Shown here one piece after another: positions 7,669 through 18,109 of a stretch of DNA of 64,000 bases. The stretch covers positions 2,885,900-2,949,899 of the forward strand of contig NZ_JXCJ01000001.1 of the NCBI RefSeq assembly GCF_000832015.1, read 5' to 3'. The translations under genes and the position numbers were made by a program. The stretch comes from Gilvimarinus agarilyticus (GTDB lineage: Bacteria; Pseudomonadota; Gammaproteobacteria; Pseudomonadales; Cellvibrionaceae). The notes below the pieces were generated by a model that worked only from the letters and a program-made list of their open reading frames with translations, was not told where the DNA came from and ran no database searches. The stretch's first letter is position 1, and each line of letters begins with the position of its first letter.

Positions 7669-8532
7669 CTACACAGGAGAGGCAAAAACGTCAAACAACT
7701 CACCTTCAACGCTGTAGCAACAACGCAAACAATCAAGGCCGAGACTCTTGCTCACAGCCTCGACGCCGTCGATTTGTCGGATTGCCTGGCCACCCGAGTC
7801 GGCGAGCAATAAATGCAGCAAGCTGGCAAAAAACTGCATCGGTGTCATGGCTGAAGGGATATCACCTAAGCCCTCAACCTCCGGGCCAGCGAGTGACGGA
7901 AGATCCAGAGCGCCAATAAGCTCAGCCCGGTTAAGCAGCCGCGCAATGCCTTCACCGGCATCGGGCACCATAATGTTTAAACGGTGATCTTGTGTCTGAA
8001 TTTGCCAGGCCCAAACCGGTGCCTGAGGGACTGCTGAATGATCGGCACAATCTGGCTTTACGTGAAGGCCGTAGACCTTGAGCATATGCTGCGTTAGCGC
8101 AAAGCTAAAGGTATCGACTTCGCGGGCGAACTGGCTATGAGAAACCTCGGCGCCAAACAATTGTAAGTTACGCAGGTTCCAATAGTGGTAATCAGCCAAT
8201 AAATTCGGCAAATTATTATCGCTTAAGTACTCCTTTTTAACCAACGCCTCGCCCAACGTTAGTTGTTGAGTGCGTTGCTCGGCGTGTAGCGCTTCTAACG
8301 CTGACCGGCTTATCCAGCCAAGGTTAACCACGATTTGCATAAACAGAGCATCACTTTCACACCCCGACAGCGGTAATTTTTCTAGCTGTTGCTGGCTGAG
8401 CGCACCGGTCAGTAAGGTCCGTTGCGCCAGTGTTTGATTAAGCTCGCGCTGCAGAGCTAATGCCTCTCGCAATTGAGAGCCAGTCACAATGCCTTTTAGC
8501 AGTAAATATTGGCCAAAAAAGCTGGTGGTCAT
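7669..8532 (-). CDS. Uncharacterised 287-residue protein embedded in the moxR-DUF58 operon
   Basis: I do not recognise a characterised family. The first ~115 residues appear to contain two copies of a helical pattern, GQYLLLKGIVTGSQLREAL and LTLGEALVKKEYLSDNNL. These resemble the N-terminal modules of GspE/MshE-type ATPases and of some proteins annotated CheX-like. There is no signal peptide or obvious membrane helix, so a cytoplasmic location is likely. The C-terminal half has no motif I can name. It lies 116 bases after moxR and 60 before DUF58, in the same direction, so co-transcription is likely and a role with the MoxR machinery is a guess from position only. Confidence 0.75.
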   Translation of the reverse strand: MTTSFFGQYLLLKGIVTGSQLREALALQRELNQTLAQRTLLTGALSQQQLEKLPLSGCESDALFMQIVVNLGWISRSALEALHAEQRTQQLTLGEALVKKEYLSDNNLPNLLADYHYWNLRNLQLFGAEVSHSQFAREVDTFSFALTQHMLKVYGLHVKPDCADHSAVPQAPVWAWQIQTQDHRLNIMVPDAGEGIARLLNRAELIGALDLPSLAGPEVEGLGDIPSAMTPMQFFASLLHLLLADSGGQAIRQIDGVEAVSKSLGLDCLRCCYSVEGELFDVFASPV

Positions 8533-8648
8533 GATGGCTCTCCGATCAACATCTGTTCTCCTAGCAGTTCAGCACTACTAATGGTATAGGTGCTCTTAGG
8601 GTATTTGTCGACTGTGAATCTTATCAGTTTAGCGACCATAAACGGCCG

Positions 8649-9578
8649 TCAGGTGGCAACGCTACCGGCAATAACATCAACGCTTTCGAGTAGATCGGCA
8701 ATCAAGCGCTGTGCGCTGCCGGTCACCTCCGCACCGCTAACACGGTGGGCAATAACCGCCGGCGCTACGGCCTGTAGATCTTCCGGGATGACATAATCGC
8801 GCCCCGCCACATAAGCCCAAGCTTTAGCAGCGTGCAGCAAAGCCAGTGCCCCCCGGGGCGACAAGCCGTGAGTAAAACCCTGCTCGTAGCGAGTGGCGTG
8901 TACCAGCCTTTGTAAGTAAGCAATGAGTGAGTCGGACGCCTTTAAGGTACGCACCTGTTGTTTGATCTCGGCTAACTCGGCGAGGGTAATACACTGCTCA
9001 AGCGAGGGAATCGCCCGGCGCGGATCACCACCGCGAAAAATAATGCGCTCGGCCTCGGGGGATGGGTAGCCAAGGCTAATACGCATCAAAAAACGGTCGA
9101 GCTGCGACTCTGGCAGCGAGAACGTACCCATTTGTGACTCGGGGTTTTGCGTTGCGATGACGAAAAAAGGCTGAGGCAAGGGGCGGGTTTCGCCATCGAT
9201 GCTCACTTGCTGCTCTTCCATCGCCTCCAGTAACGCGCTTTGCGTTTTAGGTGTTGTGCGATTAATTTCATCGGCCAACAACACCTGGGTAAAAACCGGC
9301 CCGGGATGAAATGTAAACCGGCTGGCATTGGCATCAAAGGTAGACACCCCGATAATATCAGCCGGCAGCATATCGCTGGTAAACTGTACCCGCTGATACT
9401 CAAGCCCCAACACTTTTGCCAGAGCATGGGCGAGTGTGGTTTTACCCATGCCCGGCAGATCTTCAATCAGCAGGTGCCCACCGGCCAGCAGGCAGGTTAG
9501 CGCCAGCTTTACTTCGTGCTCTTTCCCGAGCAGCACTTTACCTATTTCGCGGCAAGCGGCATTAACACTCTCTTGCAT
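8649..9578 (-). CDS. MoxR-family AAA+ ATPase
   Basis: A 309-residue MoxR ATPase, a chaperone-like AAA+ protein thought to act on partners encoded beside it (here DUF58 and the transglutaminase). The Walker A segment is DLPGMGKTTLAHAL, Walker B is VLLADEINR, sensor 1 is FFVIATQNP, and the MoxR lid domain contains LSPRGALALLHAAKAWA. The start is set at the ATG at 9578, which has GAGAG upstream. A longer reading from a TTG at 9611 would overlap metZ and adds nothing conserved. First gene of the moxR-unknown-DUF58-transglutaminase set, 16 bases after metZ. Confidence 0.93.
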   Translation of the reverse strand: MQESVNAACREIGKVLLGKEHEVKLALTCLLAGGHLLIEDLPGMGKTTLAHALAKVLGLEYQRVQFTSDMLPADIIGVSTFDANASRFTFHPGPVFTQVLLADEINRTTPKTQSALLEAMEEQQVSIDGETRPLPQPFFVIATQNPESQMGTFSLPESQLDRFLMRISLGYPSPEAERIIFRGGDPRRAIPSLEQCITLAELAEIKQQVRTLKASDSLIAYLQRLVHATRYEQGFTHGLSPRGALALLHAAKAWAYVAGRDYVIPEDLQAVAPAVIAHRVSGAEVTGSAQRLIADLLESVDVIAGSVAT

Positions 9579-9594
9579 AATCGGGCTCTCAGGG

Positions 9595-10803
9595 CTAGGC
9601 GATAACCGCAAAACCGCGGGTCAGGTCGGCTTTTAAATCATTAACATCTTCAAGCCCCACGGCAACGCGAATCAGGTTATCGGAAATACCGGCGGCGAGT
9701 TTTTGCTCGTCGCTTAGGCGACCATGAGTGGTTGTTGCCGGGTGAACGATGGTCGTTTTTGCATCGCCGAGATTAGCCGTAAGCGACATAACCCGCGTCG
9801 CGTTGATCACTTGCCACGCTTGCTCGCGCCCACCTTTGACACAAAAAGACAATACACCACCAAAGCCCCGCTGCTGCCGCGCCGCCAGTGCATGACCCGG
9901 ATGATCCGGTAAGCCCGCGTAGTAAACCTTCTCGACTTGAGGCTGCGCTAAAAGCCACTCGGCCAGCGCTTGGGCGTTAGCTGAGTGAGCATCCATACGC
10001 AGGCGCAAGGTCTCCAGGCCCTTTAAAAAGACCCAGGCATTAAATGCGCTCATGGTAGGGCCAGCACTGCGGATAAAACCCAACACCTCATCGACTAAAT
10101 TCTTTGGCCCGGCCACTAACCCGCCCAAACAGCGGCCCTGGCCATCGATATACTTGGTGGCCGAGTGCACAATCAGGTCGGCGCCAAATTTAATCGGCTG
10201 CTGCAACGCTGGGGTGCAAAAACAGTTATCCACCACAAACAGCGCATCGTGCTCGTGAGTTAAGTCCGCCAAGCGTTGCAAGTCGACGATATCGCACAGC
10301 GGGTTAGAGGGCGTCTCGACAAACACTAAACGCGTATCCGGCGTAAACGCCTTTTGCCACGCGGTAAAGTCGATGGGGTCGACGAATGTGGTCGTAACGC
10401 CAAAACGCGCCAGGTATTTGGTAAACAACACCGTTGTGGTGCCAAAAACGCTGCGCGAGCAAACAATATGATCGCCAGATTTTAGCAGGGCAACGCAAGT
10501 AGACAGGATAGCCGCCATACCGGATGCGGTGGCCACGGCACTCTCGGTGCCCTCCATGGCGGCGATGCGCTCTTCAAGCGTGCGCACAGTTGGGTTGGTG
10601 TAACGTGAATAGACATTGCCCGGCTCGTCGCCACCAAAGCGGGCAGCGGCTTGCTCGGCGCTGTCAAACACGTAGCTTGAGGTCAGGTACAAGGCCTCAG
10701 AGTGTTCGCCTTCCGCACTGCGGCTCTGCCCTGCCCGCACGGCCAGCGTATCGATGCCGGCCCCGGCCAGTGCCTGTTTACGTAATTCGTGTAAATCGCT
10801 CAT
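9595..10803 (-). CDS. metZ: O-succinylhomoserine sulfhydrylase
   Basis: A 402-residue PLP enzyme of the Cys/Met-metabolism family. It converts O-succinylhomoserine plus sulfide directly to homocysteine, bypassing cystathionine, on the route to methionine. The PLP lysine is in IVHSATKYIDGQGR, with GMAAILSTCVALLKSGDH and VETPSNPLCDIVDL also visible. The symbol rests on position: metZ follows purF in the same order in pseudomonads. Cystathionine gamma-synthase or MetY are close relatives that sequence inspection alone does not fully exclude. It lies 31 bases after purF and is probably the end of the purF unit, reading on towards moxR. Confidence 0.88.
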   Translation of the reverse strand: MSDLHELRKQALAGAGIDTLAVRAGQSRSAEGEHSEALYLTSSYVFDSAEQAAARFGGDEPGNVYSRYTNPTVRTLEERIAAMEGTESAVATASGMAAILSTCVALLKSGDHIVCSRSVFGTTTVLFTKYLARFGVTTTFVDPIDFTAWQKAFTPDTRLVFVETPSNPLCDIVDLQRLADLTHEHDALFVVDNCFCTPALQQPIKFGADLIVHSATKYIDGQGRCLGGLVAGPKNLVDEVLGFIRSAGPTMSAFNAWVFLKGLETLRLRMDAHSANAQALAEWLLAQPQVEKVYYAGLPDHPGHALAARQQRGFGGVLSFCVKGGREQAWQVINATRVMSLTANLGDAKTTIVHPATTTHGRLSDEQKLAAGISDNLIRVAVGLEDVNDLKADLTRGFAVIA

Positions 10804-10834
10804 AACCGCTCCGCCGCTTACTGCCTACTCAGGG

Positions 10835-12376
10835 TTAGTGAATATGTAAATCTTCACTGTCATTATGCAACCCTATGGGGCTTTCTTCCTCTTTTTCCCG
10901 CAGTTCTTTTTTCTTCTTGTTTTTGCCTTCCTGACGTGCGGCCTCAATTTTATCTAAATACTCTTTATCGACGTCGCCGGTAATATAACGACCATCGAAC
11001 ACCGCGCAATCAAATTCGTTGACGCCGTCCGCGCCCTCAGCCGAGGCGGCCACTAAATCATCCAGATCTTGGTAGATCAACCAATCGGCGCCGATCTCTT
11101 CGCACACTTCATCGTGGCTGCGGCCGTGAGCAATCAACTCTTTACTGGTAGGCATATCAATGCCGTACACGTTGGGGTAGATAACTGCAGGGGCGGCAGA
11201 GGCAAAATAGACTTTTGCCGCGCCGGCTTCACGGGCCATTTGAATAATCTGCTGGCAGGTGGTGCCACGCACAATCGAGTCATCCACGAGCAGTACGTTT
11301 TTACCGCGAAACTCCAACTCGATGGGATTGAGTTTTTGCCGCACGGATTTTTTCCGCATCTGCTGACCGGGCATAATAAAAGTACGGCCGATATAGCGGT
11401 TTTTGATCAAACCTTCACGGAACTTAACCCCGATTTTATAGGCCAGCGCCTGACCGGCGACACGCGAGCTATCGGGAATCGGCACCACGACATCAATGTC
11501 GTGATCGGGCCGCTCGGCCATAATTTGTTCGGCGAGTTTTTCACCCTGGCGCAAACGCGCTTTATAAACAGACACGCCATCCATAATGGAGTCGGGGCGG
11601 GCAAAATATACGTGCTCAAAAATACAGGGGCTTAGGCGAGTATTCTTGGCGCACTGTTTACGGTGAAGCTCGCCATCAAAGGTAATATAGATCGCTTCGC
11701 CGGGGGCGACATCGCCTATTAAATCAAAACCAAGAACGTCGAGCGCGACACTCTCGGAGGCAACCATATATTCGTCGCCTTTGTCGGTTTCACGCTTGCC
11801 GTACACCAGCGGGCGAATACCGTTGGGATCGCGAAAGGCAACAATGCCATAGCGGGCAATCAAGGCGACCACCGCGTAGCCACCACTGACACGTTTGTGC
11901 ACGCCCTCGACGGCAGCAAAAATATCGTCCTGATCCGGCACTAACTTACCCTGCAGTTGCAGCTCGTGAGCAAACACATTCAGCAGAACTTCAGAGTCAG
12001 AGTCTGTGTTAACGTGGCGCAAATCTGTTTTAAACAACTCTTCGCTGAGGCTGTCGGCATTCACCAGGTTACCGTTATGAGCCAACGCAATGCCGTAGGG
12101 GGAGTTTACGTAAAAGGGCTGCGCCAACGCGGGGCCCGAGCTACCCGCTGTGGGATAACGCACATGACCAATGCCCACATTACCCACCAAGCGCTGCATA
12201 TGGCGAGTGCGAAATACATCGCGCACCAAACCATTGGCCTTTTGCTGGGTCATTTTGCCACCTTGGCAAGTCATAATACCGGCTGCGTCCTGGCCGCGAT
12301 GTTGGAGGATAGTCAGCGCATCATAAAGCTGCGTATTGACGTCGCGTTTACCCACTATACCAACAATACCGCACAT
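10835..12376 (-). CDS. purF: Amidophosphoribosyltransferase
   Basis: A 513-residue enzyme for the first committed step of purine synthesis, transferring glutamine amide nitrogen to PRPP to give phosphoribosylamine. It begins MCGIVGIVG, the N-terminal nucleophile cysteine of class II glutaminases after Met removal, followed by [11 protein letters not shown] and the SDSEVLLN region. The phosphoribosyltransferase half contains the PRPP loop [12 protein letters not shown]. The length fits the Gram-negative form. The C-terminal ~30 residues are lysine/glutamate-rich and look disordered. It is 30 bases downstream of cvpA, the classic cvpA-purF arrangement. Confidence 0.98.
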   Translation of the reverse strand: MCGIVGIVGKRDVNTQLYDALTILQHRGQDAAGIMTCQGGKMTQQKANGLVRDVFRTRHMQRLVGNVGIGHVRYPTAGSSGPALAQPFYVNSPYGIALAHNGNLVNADSLSEELFKTDLRHVNTDSDSEVLLNVFAHELQLQGKLVPDQDDIFAAVEGVHKRVSGGYAVVALIARYGIVAFRDPNGIRPLVYGKRETDKGDEYMVASESVALDVLGFDLIGDVAPGEAIYITFDGELHRKQCAKNTRLSPCIFEHVYFARPDSIMDGVSVYKARLRQGEKLAEQIMAERPDHDIDVVVPIPDSSRVAGQALAYKIGVKFREGLIKNRYIGRTFIMPGQQMRKKSVRQKLNPIELEFRGKNVLLVDDSIVRGTTCQQIIQMAREAGAAKVYFASAAPAVIYPNVYGIDMPTSKELIAHGRSHDEVCEEIGADWLIYQDLDDLVAASAEGADGVNEFDCAVFDGRYITGDVDKEYLDKIEAARQEGKNKKKKELREKEEESPIGLHNDSEDLHIH

Positions 12377-12406
12377 ATTTGCCTCACCTTCGTGTAATGC
12401 GAACCA

Positions 12407-12901
12407 TTAAAAAAATGATGTAATCCATTCGAGCGCCTGATCGGTTGTGTCCCGAGCCCAGGCTTCAAATACTAAAAATCGGGGAATCAATACAGACTCT
12501 TGCCACCAGAGATCATGATTTACAGGAACCAATGAGGGCAGCAATATTACCGCGGCCAGCACTACCAGTGCACCGCGAACCAAGCCAAATACCATTCCAA
12601 ACAGACGGTCGGTGCCGGACAGCCCGGTCATGCGAACCAACTCGCCAATCAAATAATTCACCATGGCCCCTACGATTAACGTAGCGGCAAATAAAATCCC
12701 AAAAGCGGCCATAGCCCGCAGCGAAGGAGTAGGAATTAGATCGGTCATGAGAACCGCCAGACGATCATCAAAGATCGAGGCAATAATAAAAGCCGCCACC
12801 CAGACTACCAGCGACAAAGCTTCTTTGACGAAGCCTCGTTTTATGCTGATCAAGCAGGACACAGCCATAACGCCGACGATGGTCCAGTCTGCCCAGTTCA
12901 T
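12407..12901 (-). CDS. cvpA: CvpA family membrane protein
   Basis: A 164-residue inner-membrane protein with four hydrophobic helices, beginning MNWADWTIVGVM, followed by SIKRGFVKEALSLVVWVAA, the typical CvpA opening. CvpA was named from colicin V production in E. coli; in other bacteria it is linked to envelope stress and bile or biofilm phenotypes, with no defined reaction. Its position immediately before purF is conserved across gammaproteobacteria and supports the call. About 70 bases separate it from the SPOR-domain gene. Confidence 0.95.
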   Translation of the reverse strand: MNWADWTIVGVMAVSCLISIKRGFVKEALSLVVWVAAFIIASIFDDRLAVLMTDLIPTPSLRAMAAFGILFAATLIVGAMVNYLIGELVRMTGLSGTDRLFGMVFGLVRGALVVLAAVILLPSLVPVNHDLWWQESVLIPRFLVFEAWARDTTDQALEWITSFF

Positions 12902-12970
12902 GGGTTCAGTGACTCCGGTTTTCAGAAGGCGCTGATTCTAACAGAGCAGCCCCTGCGGGCATACCCCAGC

Positions 12971-13612
12971 TCACGGTTTGAATGGCAACACCATAGAATT
13001 GACTTTAAACACAGGGTCCACCTCTTGCTTAACCTCCAGCGCCAGTGCTTTATCCAATTTGGGACCGATAAACACACGGCTCACCTCGCCTTGTGAGGTT
13101 TTAGCCGAACGCACATAAGCCTTATAGCCACGCTCCTGTAATCGCTTGCGCAGTGACTGAGCGGACTCTGAAGATCGCAAACTGGCAACCTGCACCATCC
13201 AGGCGTCGGCCAGTAACGAGGCGCTGGCATCATCCTCCGGCGCAGCTTCGACTTCAGCTTCAGACTCTGGCTCTACAGCGGCGCCCTCCGTCTCAACATC
13301 AGCCGCCAGAGATGTGGTCACTGCCGCGGTGCTGGTTGCCGATGACGCGCTCATCTCTTCTGACTCAGGCTCGAGAACCGGCTGCTCGTTATCGGGTAAG
13401 AACATAGTACTGGGCTCGGGGGCGGGCGCCGTAACAGTGCTCGGCTGAGGTTTGTCGATAACAACAGGGGTAATATTAGGGCGTGGAGGAATTTGACTGC
13501 GGGTATCGACCTGATAGGGTGCGTGCTGCTTAAAAAAGCCCGGCAAAAAGATAACGGCGATGCCTGACAGCACCAAAGCTCCTATCAAACGCTGTTTTAA
13601 CCCGTTATTCAC
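12971..13612 (-). CDS. dedD: SPOR-domain cell-division protein (DedD-like)
   Basis: A 213-residue bitopic protein. A short cytoplasmic start, NNGLKQRLIGA, leads into one membrane helix (about 8-25). A Pro/Glu/Ala-rich linker follows (about 30-135), then a C-terminal SPOR domain (about 140-213) beginning AWMVQVASLRSSESA. SPOR domains bind denuded septal peptidoglycan, and DedD supports constriction of the division ring. The start is GTG at 13612, overlapping the folC stop as GTGA. The folC-dedD-cvpA-purF order matches other gammaproteobacteria, which is the main reason for choosing the dedD symbol. Confidence 0.88.
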   Translation of the reverse strand: MNNGLKQRLIGALVLSGIAVIFLPGFFKQHAPYQVDTRSQIPPRPNITPVVIDKPQPSTVTAPAPEPSTMFLPDNEQPVLEPESEEMSASSATSTAAVTTSLAADVETEGAAVEPESEAEVEAAPEDDASASLLADAWMVQVASLRSSESAQSLRKRLQERGYKAYVRSAKTSQGEVSRVFIGPKLDKALALEVKQEVDPVFKVNSMVLPFKP

Positions 13613-14940
13613 TTAGTCTCCCCAGCCAACTGAGCCGTCATATCTGGCGCTAATATAGCCATTGCCGCCGCTACGGTAAAGAAAGAACCAAAAACCAACA
13701 ACAGATCATCTTTGTCCAGGTCGGCAAAAAGCGGAGAAGATAACTGCGCAAAACCCTCGGCAACACCGGAGCAAACCGTCACCTGGCCGCCGCCCTGTGC
13801 GATAATCGCCGCCAGAGTATCGGCGCTAGCCGCCCGTGGTACATCCTCCAGCCCGAGTGCCAACCAGTGATCGACGAGGGAAAACAATGGCTGCAGGGCG
13901 CCGGCGATATCTTTATCCGCCATCATCGCGACCAAGGCAACCACCCTACCCTTGGTTTTTTGCCGTTTTACCACCTCAGCCAAATAAGCGGTCGCCGCCG
14001 GGTTGTGCGCAACATCCAGCAGCACAGGTGTCGCCCCGTAGTTCAGCCGCTGCATTCGACCGGGCAAGCGCAGATTTTGCAACACATTAAGCAACCCGTG
14101 GGCGGCCACGTCGACACCAAGGGCACGCACCGCCTCTATTGCCGCCACTACACTGGGGACGATCAAGGATACAGCGGGCACCTCTAGCGCCGTACCGGTT
14201 GTGACGTCTAACAATCGCCAAGGGCCGGCACTGGCATTAAAGCCAGTAGCTGGCTGATCTTCACCCGCCATATTTTGCACAATAAAATCGCGCCCGATTA
14301 GCCGCAGCGGCGCGCCAATATCCGCCGCGTACTGCAGTAGCGAGGCCGGTGGGTCACTATCGACACAAATAGCCGGCTTCTGCGCACGCATAATGCCCGC
14401 TTTCTCACGGCCAATACTCTCACGGTTATTGCCGAGCCAGGCCTCGTGATCAATCGCAATACCGGTAATCACCGCCACATCCGGGGCAATAACGTTCACC
14501 GCATCCAATCGCCCGCCTAAACCGACCTCAAGCACCATTACATCAACGTTTTGCTGGCAAAAAAGTACCAGCGCCGCGAGCGTACCAAACTCAAAATAGG
14601 TTAACGATGTATCACCACGGGCTGTATTTACCCGCTCAAAGGCGCGGCACATGTCAGCCTCGCTAACTGCTTTACCGGCGATTCGCACACGCTCGCAATA
14701 GTGCACAATATGAGGAGAGGTATAACAGCCAACTCGCCAACCGGCGGCCTCGAGTAAGGCGCTAGTGGCCGCGACACACGAGCCCTTGCCGTTGGTTCCG
14801 GCCACGGTAATAACGGGCGGCAAATCCCCCAGAGGGAGTTGTTCAAGCACCTGCCGCACGCGATCGAGCCCTAGGTCAATCTCGCTAGGGTGCGCTTGCT
14901 CTAGCCAGGCGAGCCAGTCATCGAGGTGAGTAAAACCCAT
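13609..14940 (-). CDS. folC: Bifunctional dihydrofolate/folylpolyglutamate synthase
   Basis: A 443-residue Mur-ligase-family enzyme that joins glutamate to dihydropteroate and extends the polyglutamate tail of folates. The ATP loop is TVAGTNGKGSCVA, followed by YTSPHIVHYCERVRI and LEVGLGGRLDAVN, with IDHEAWLG in the central domain and DVAHNPAA at the start of the C-terminal domain. The start at 14940 (MGFTHLDDW) has GAGGG upstream and matches family N-termini. A longer reading to 15039 would run over the accD terminator. It couples to dedD by GTGA. Confidence 0.95.
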   Translation of the reverse strand: MGFTHLDDWLAWLEQAHPSEIDLGLDRVRQVLEQLPLGDLPPVITVAGTNGKGSCVAATSALLEAAGWRVGCYTSPHIVHYCERVRIAGKAVSEADMCRAFERVNTARGDTSLTYFEFGTLAALVLFCQQNVDVMVLEVGLGGRLDAVNVIAPDVAVITGIAIDHEAWLGNNRESIGREKAGIMRAQKPAICVDSDPPASLLQYAADIGAPLRLIGRDFIVQNMAGEDQPATGFNASAGPWRLLDVTTGTALEVPAVSLIVPSVVAAIEAVRALGVDVAAHGLLNVLQNLRLPGRMQRLNYGATPVLLDVAHNPAATAYLAEVVKRQKTKGRVVALVAMMADKDIAGALQPLFSLVDHWLALGLEDVPRAASADTLAAIIAQGGGQVTVCSGVAEGFAQLSSPLFADLDKDDLLLVFGSFFTVAAAMAILAPDMTAQLAGETK

Positions 14941-14981
14941 AGTAGGTACCCTCAACGGGCCGTCAAAGCGAGGGGAGTAGC

Positions 14982-15008
14982 AAAAAAGCGCCCGGCTTGG
15001 GGCGCTTT
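14982..15008 (-). terminator. Intrinsic terminator after accD
   Basis: On the minus strand AAAGCGCCC and GGGCGC pair around a 6-base loop and are followed by TTTTTT. It lies 80 bases after the accD stop and 40 before folC, so the trp-accD unit should end here at least in part. Confidence 0.88.
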
Positions 15009-15088
15009 GGGTGTGGCCGCGGTTAAACAGCAAAGCCACACGTGATTAGCCATACAACAGAGGCAAAAGCCGCCGGCGCCTTGCGCCA

Positions 15089-15979
15089 CTAGCTCACTTC
15101 CTCTTGCGGCTGAGCGGGGGCTGTGCCTTGGCGAGTAAACTTAGCCAACAAGCCGGCAAGCTTATCTCGCATCTGGCCTCGGTGAATAATCATGTCAATC
15201 GCACCATGCTCAAGCAAAAACTCGGCGCGCTGAAAGCCCGGTGGCAACTTTTGACGAATGGTTTGCTCGATGATGGCGGGACCTGCAAAACCGGCCCGTG
15301 AACCTGGCTCGGCCGCGTTAATATCGCCCAGCAACGCCAGCGATGCAGACACGCCACCATAAACGGGATCGGTCATGATCGAGAAGTAAGGCGTCCCCTG
15401 CTGCTTTAAGCGCTCGATCACGGCGGAGGTTTTAGCCATCTGCATCAGCGAGATCAACGCCTCTTGCATACGGGCACCGCCGGTGGCCGAAAAACACACC
15501 AGTGGAATATTTTCTTCAAGGGCTATCTTGGCCGCCCGCGCAAAGCGCTCGCCCACAACGTACCCCATCGAGCCGCCGTGAAAGGCAAACTCAAAGGCAA
15601 CCGCCACAATAGGCATGCCTTTTAACTCACCTTTCATGGCCACTAGCGCATCTTTCTCGCCGGTGGTCTTTTGCGCCGTGCTCAAACGGTCTTTGTATTT
15701 CTTAACGTCCTTGAACTTAAGCCGGTCAATGGGCTCAACTTCAGTGCCTATCTCCTGGCGGCGATCTTCATCGAGAAAGATATCCAGCCGGCGCCGGGCA
15801 CCAATACGCATGTGGTGGTCGCACTTCGGGCAAACGTCGAGGTTTTTTTCCAGCTCTGGTCGATACAGAACCGCAGAACATTTAACGCACTTTTTCCAAA
15901 GGCCTTCAGGGACCTTACTTGAGCCCTTCTTGCCATCAGCACGTACAACGCTGGGAACCAGTTTCTCTAGCCAACTCAT
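15089..15979 (-). CDS. accD: Acetyl-CoA carboxylase, carboxyltransferase beta subunit
   Basis: A 296-residue subunit which with AccA transfers carboxyl from biotin to acetyl-CoA to form malonyl-CoA, the start of fatty-acid synthesis. The N-terminal zinc ribbon is clear: [10 protein letters not shown] and CPKCDHH give the four cysteines at about residues 31-53. The carboxyltransferase core includes [14 protein letters not shown], the oxyanion block [20 protein letters not shown] and [15 protein letters not shown]. Length is normal. Downstream of trpA by about 50 bases and followed by a terminator, so it is likely in the trpFBA-accD unit. Confidence 0.98.
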   Translation of the reverse strand: MSWLEKLVPSVVRADGKKGSSKVPEGLWKKCVKCSAVLYRPELEKNLDVCPKCDHHMRIGARRRLDIFLDEDRRQEIGTEVEPIDRLKFKDVKKYKDRLSTAQKTTGEKDALVAMKGELKGMPIVAVAFEFAFHGGSMGYVVGERFARAAKIALEENIPLVCFSATGGARMQEALISLMQMAKTSAVIERLKQQGTPYFSIMTDPVYGGVSASLALLGDINAAEPGSRAGFAGPAIIEQTIRQKLPPGFQRAEFLLEHGAIDMIIHRGQMRDKLAGLLAKFTRQGTAPAQPQEEVS

Positions 15980-16032
15980 GGTGGTATCTCTTAATTGCTT
16001 TGCTTTATCCAGTAGACAGGGGCGGCGACCTA

Positions 16033-16842
16033 TTACAGGCTGTCTAACCCCCGGCGAATATCACTAATAATAGCACCGACCGCGTCGGCGATCTCGTCCG
16101 GTGATTGACCCGCATGTTTGCCCATGGCGTCCACCAGAACACTACCGATCACAACACCGTCGGCCAATCGGGCCACTTTTGTGGCAGTGTCGGCATCTTT
16201 AATACCAAAGCCAACACACATAGGCAGCGAGGTTAACGCACCAAACTCATCGAGCTTGGTCTTAACGGCATCCACATCCAAGTGCCCGGCACCGGTCACC
16301 CCTTTAAGCGAAACATAGTACAAAAAGCCGCTGGCATTGCTCGCCAAATGACGGGCGCGCTCTGGAGCCGTGGTGGGTGCCAACAAAAAGATGTTATCAA
16401 TATTGCGCTCGGCCAGCTCGGTTTTAAGCTCGCCCAACTCTTCTGGCGGTAAATCAACGGTAAGCAAGCCATCTACCCCAACCTGCGCCGCACGCTCGGC
16501 AAACCGGCTGTAACCCATGCGCTCTACCGGGTTGGCATAGCCCATTAAAATAACCGGGGTTGTGGTGTCGGTTTTGCGAAAGTCGGCTACCAGATCGAGG
16601 GTGCCCGTTAGGCTTGTGCCCGACTCCAGCGCCCGCTCATGGCCGAGCTGAATAACCGGCCCCTCTGCCATCGGATCGGAAAAAGGCACTCCTAGCTCGA
16701 TAATATCGGCCCCCGCCTCTACCATTTTGTGCATGGTGGGCAAGCTCGCCTCCGGGCACGGGTCACCGTTAACAATATAGGCGACGAGCGCCTTTCGGCC
16801 ACGGGCTTGCAAAGCTTCAAATTGTTGACTGATTCGACTCAT
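16033..16842 (-). CDS. trpA: Tryptophan synthase alpha chain
   Basis: A 269-residue TIM-barrel subunit that cleaves indole-3-glycerol phosphate to indole and passes it through a tunnel to TrpB. The catalytic Glu is in [21 protein letters not shown] and the catalytic Asp in [14 protein letters not shown]. The phosphate-binding region is [11 protein letters not shown] with [10 protein letters not shown]. Length matches E. coli TrpA (268). It is 25 bases after trpB, with which it forms the alpha2-beta2 complex. Confidence 0.98.
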   Translation of the reverse strand: MSRISQQFEALQARGRKALVAYIVNGDPCPEASLPTMHKMVEAGADIIELGVPFSDPMAEGPVIQLGHERALESGTSLTGTLDLVADFRKTDTTTPVILMGYANPVERMGYSRFAERAAQVGVDGLLTVDLPPEELGELKTELAERNIDNIFLLAPTTAPERARHLASNASGFLYYVSLKGVTGAGHLDVDAVKTKLDEFGALTSLPMCVGFGIKDADTATKVARLADGVVIGSVLVDAMGKHAGQSPDEIADAVGAIISDIRRGLDSL

Positions 16843-16867
16843 GAAAGTTTATCCAATTGCGTTTAGG

Positions 16868-18094
16868 TCACACCGTAATGCCGTCGATATCGGCTACCGT
16901 GAGAATATCTTTGTCGCCGCGACCGGACAGATTGACAATAATAATCTGATCTTTGGCCATGGTAGGTGCAAGCTTTGCCGCGTAAGCCAAGGCGTGCGAG
17001 CTTTCGAGCGCGGGCATAATCCCCTCGACCTTAGTAGTACTGCGAAAGGCGTCCAAGGCTTCATTGTCATTGATGGCGACGTAGTTAACGCGGCCCAAAT
17101 CTTTTAACCAAGCGTGCTCTGGACCCACTCCCGGATAATCGAGCCCTGCCGACACTGAGTGAGTTTCGATAATCTGACCGTTTTCGTCTTCCATCAAATA
17201 GGTGCGGTTACCGTGTAACACCCCCGGTACGCCGTCATTGAGTGGAGCTGCGTGGCGCCCGGTAGCAACGCCATCGCCGCCGGCTTCAACACCGTACATA
17301 GCCACTGACGTATCATCCAAAAACGGATGGAATAAGCCAATAGCGTTAGAGCCGCCGCCCACACAAGCCACCAAGGCATCCGGTAAACGACCGGTGCGCT
17401 CCAGACACTGAGCGCGAGCCTCGCGGCCAATAACAGCCTGAAAGTCACGCACCAGCTGCGGGTATGGGTGAGGACCGGCAACGGTGCCGATAATATAAAA
17501 TGTGTCGTCGACGTTGGTGGCCCAATCACGCATTGCTTCGTTCATGGCATCTTTCAGGGTTTTAGAGCCAGAGGTCACCGGAATCACTTCGGCCCCCAAC
17601 AGCTTCATGCGGTAGACGTTCAGCGCCTGGCGCCGTACATCCTCGGCTCCCATGTATACCTGACATTTAAGCCCTAATCGCGCCGCCACGGTTGCGGTCG
17701 CAACACCGTGCTGACCGGCACCGGTTTCGGCAATAACCCGGGTCTTACCGGTTTTTTTTGCCAACAGAGCCTGCCCGATCGTGTTATTTACTTTGTGCGC
17801 ACCGGTATGGTTTAAATCTTCGCGCTTAAAATAAATTTGCGCCCCACCCAACTCACGACTCATGCGCTCGGCATGATACAACGGTGATGGTCGGCCGACG
17901 TAGTGGGCCAAATCGCGATCAAACTCTGCCTGAAACTCAGCGTCGTCTTTTAAGCTGCTGTAAATTTCTTGCAGCTCATCCAGGGCATAGATCAAGGTCT
18001 CGGAAACAAAGCGTCCACCGAACTGGCCAAAGTGACCCTTTGCATCGGGAAACTCACTGTAATTAACCGTAGTTTTCTGCTCTTTCTCACTCAC
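16868..18094 (-). CDS. trpB: Tryptophan synthase beta chain
   Basis: A 408-residue PLP subunit that condenses indole with serine to tryptophan. The PLP lysine is in [11 protein letters not shown], with [20 protein letters not shown], the phosphate-binding [12 protein letters not shown], and [17 protein letters not shown] near the end. The start is GTG at 18094, preceded by AAGGTGAG. Length fits TrpB1. It follows trpF by 15 bases and precedes trpA, so trpF-trpB-trpA are one unit. Confidence 0.98.
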   Translation of the reverse strand: MSEKEQKTTVNYSEFPDAKGHFGQFGGRFVSETLIYALDELQEIYSSLKDDAEFQAEFDRDLAHYVGRPSPLYHAERMSRELGGAQIYFKREDLNHTGAHKVNNTIGQALLAKKTGKTRVIAETGAGQHGVATATVAARLGLKCQVYMGAEDVRRQALNVYRMKLLGAEVIPVTSGSKTLKDAMNEAMRDWATNVDDTFYIIGTVAGPHPYPQLVRDFQAVIGREARAQCLERTGRLPDALVACVGGGSNAIGLFHPFLDDTSVAMYGVEAGGDGVATGRHAAPLNDGVPGVLHGNRTYLMEDENGQIIETHSVSAGLDYPGVGPEHAWLKDLGRVNYVAINDNEALDAFRSTTKVEGIMPALESSHALAYAAKLAPTMAKDQIIIVNLSGRGDKDILTVADIDGITV

Positions 18095-18109
18095 AGTTCA
18101 ACTCACCTT

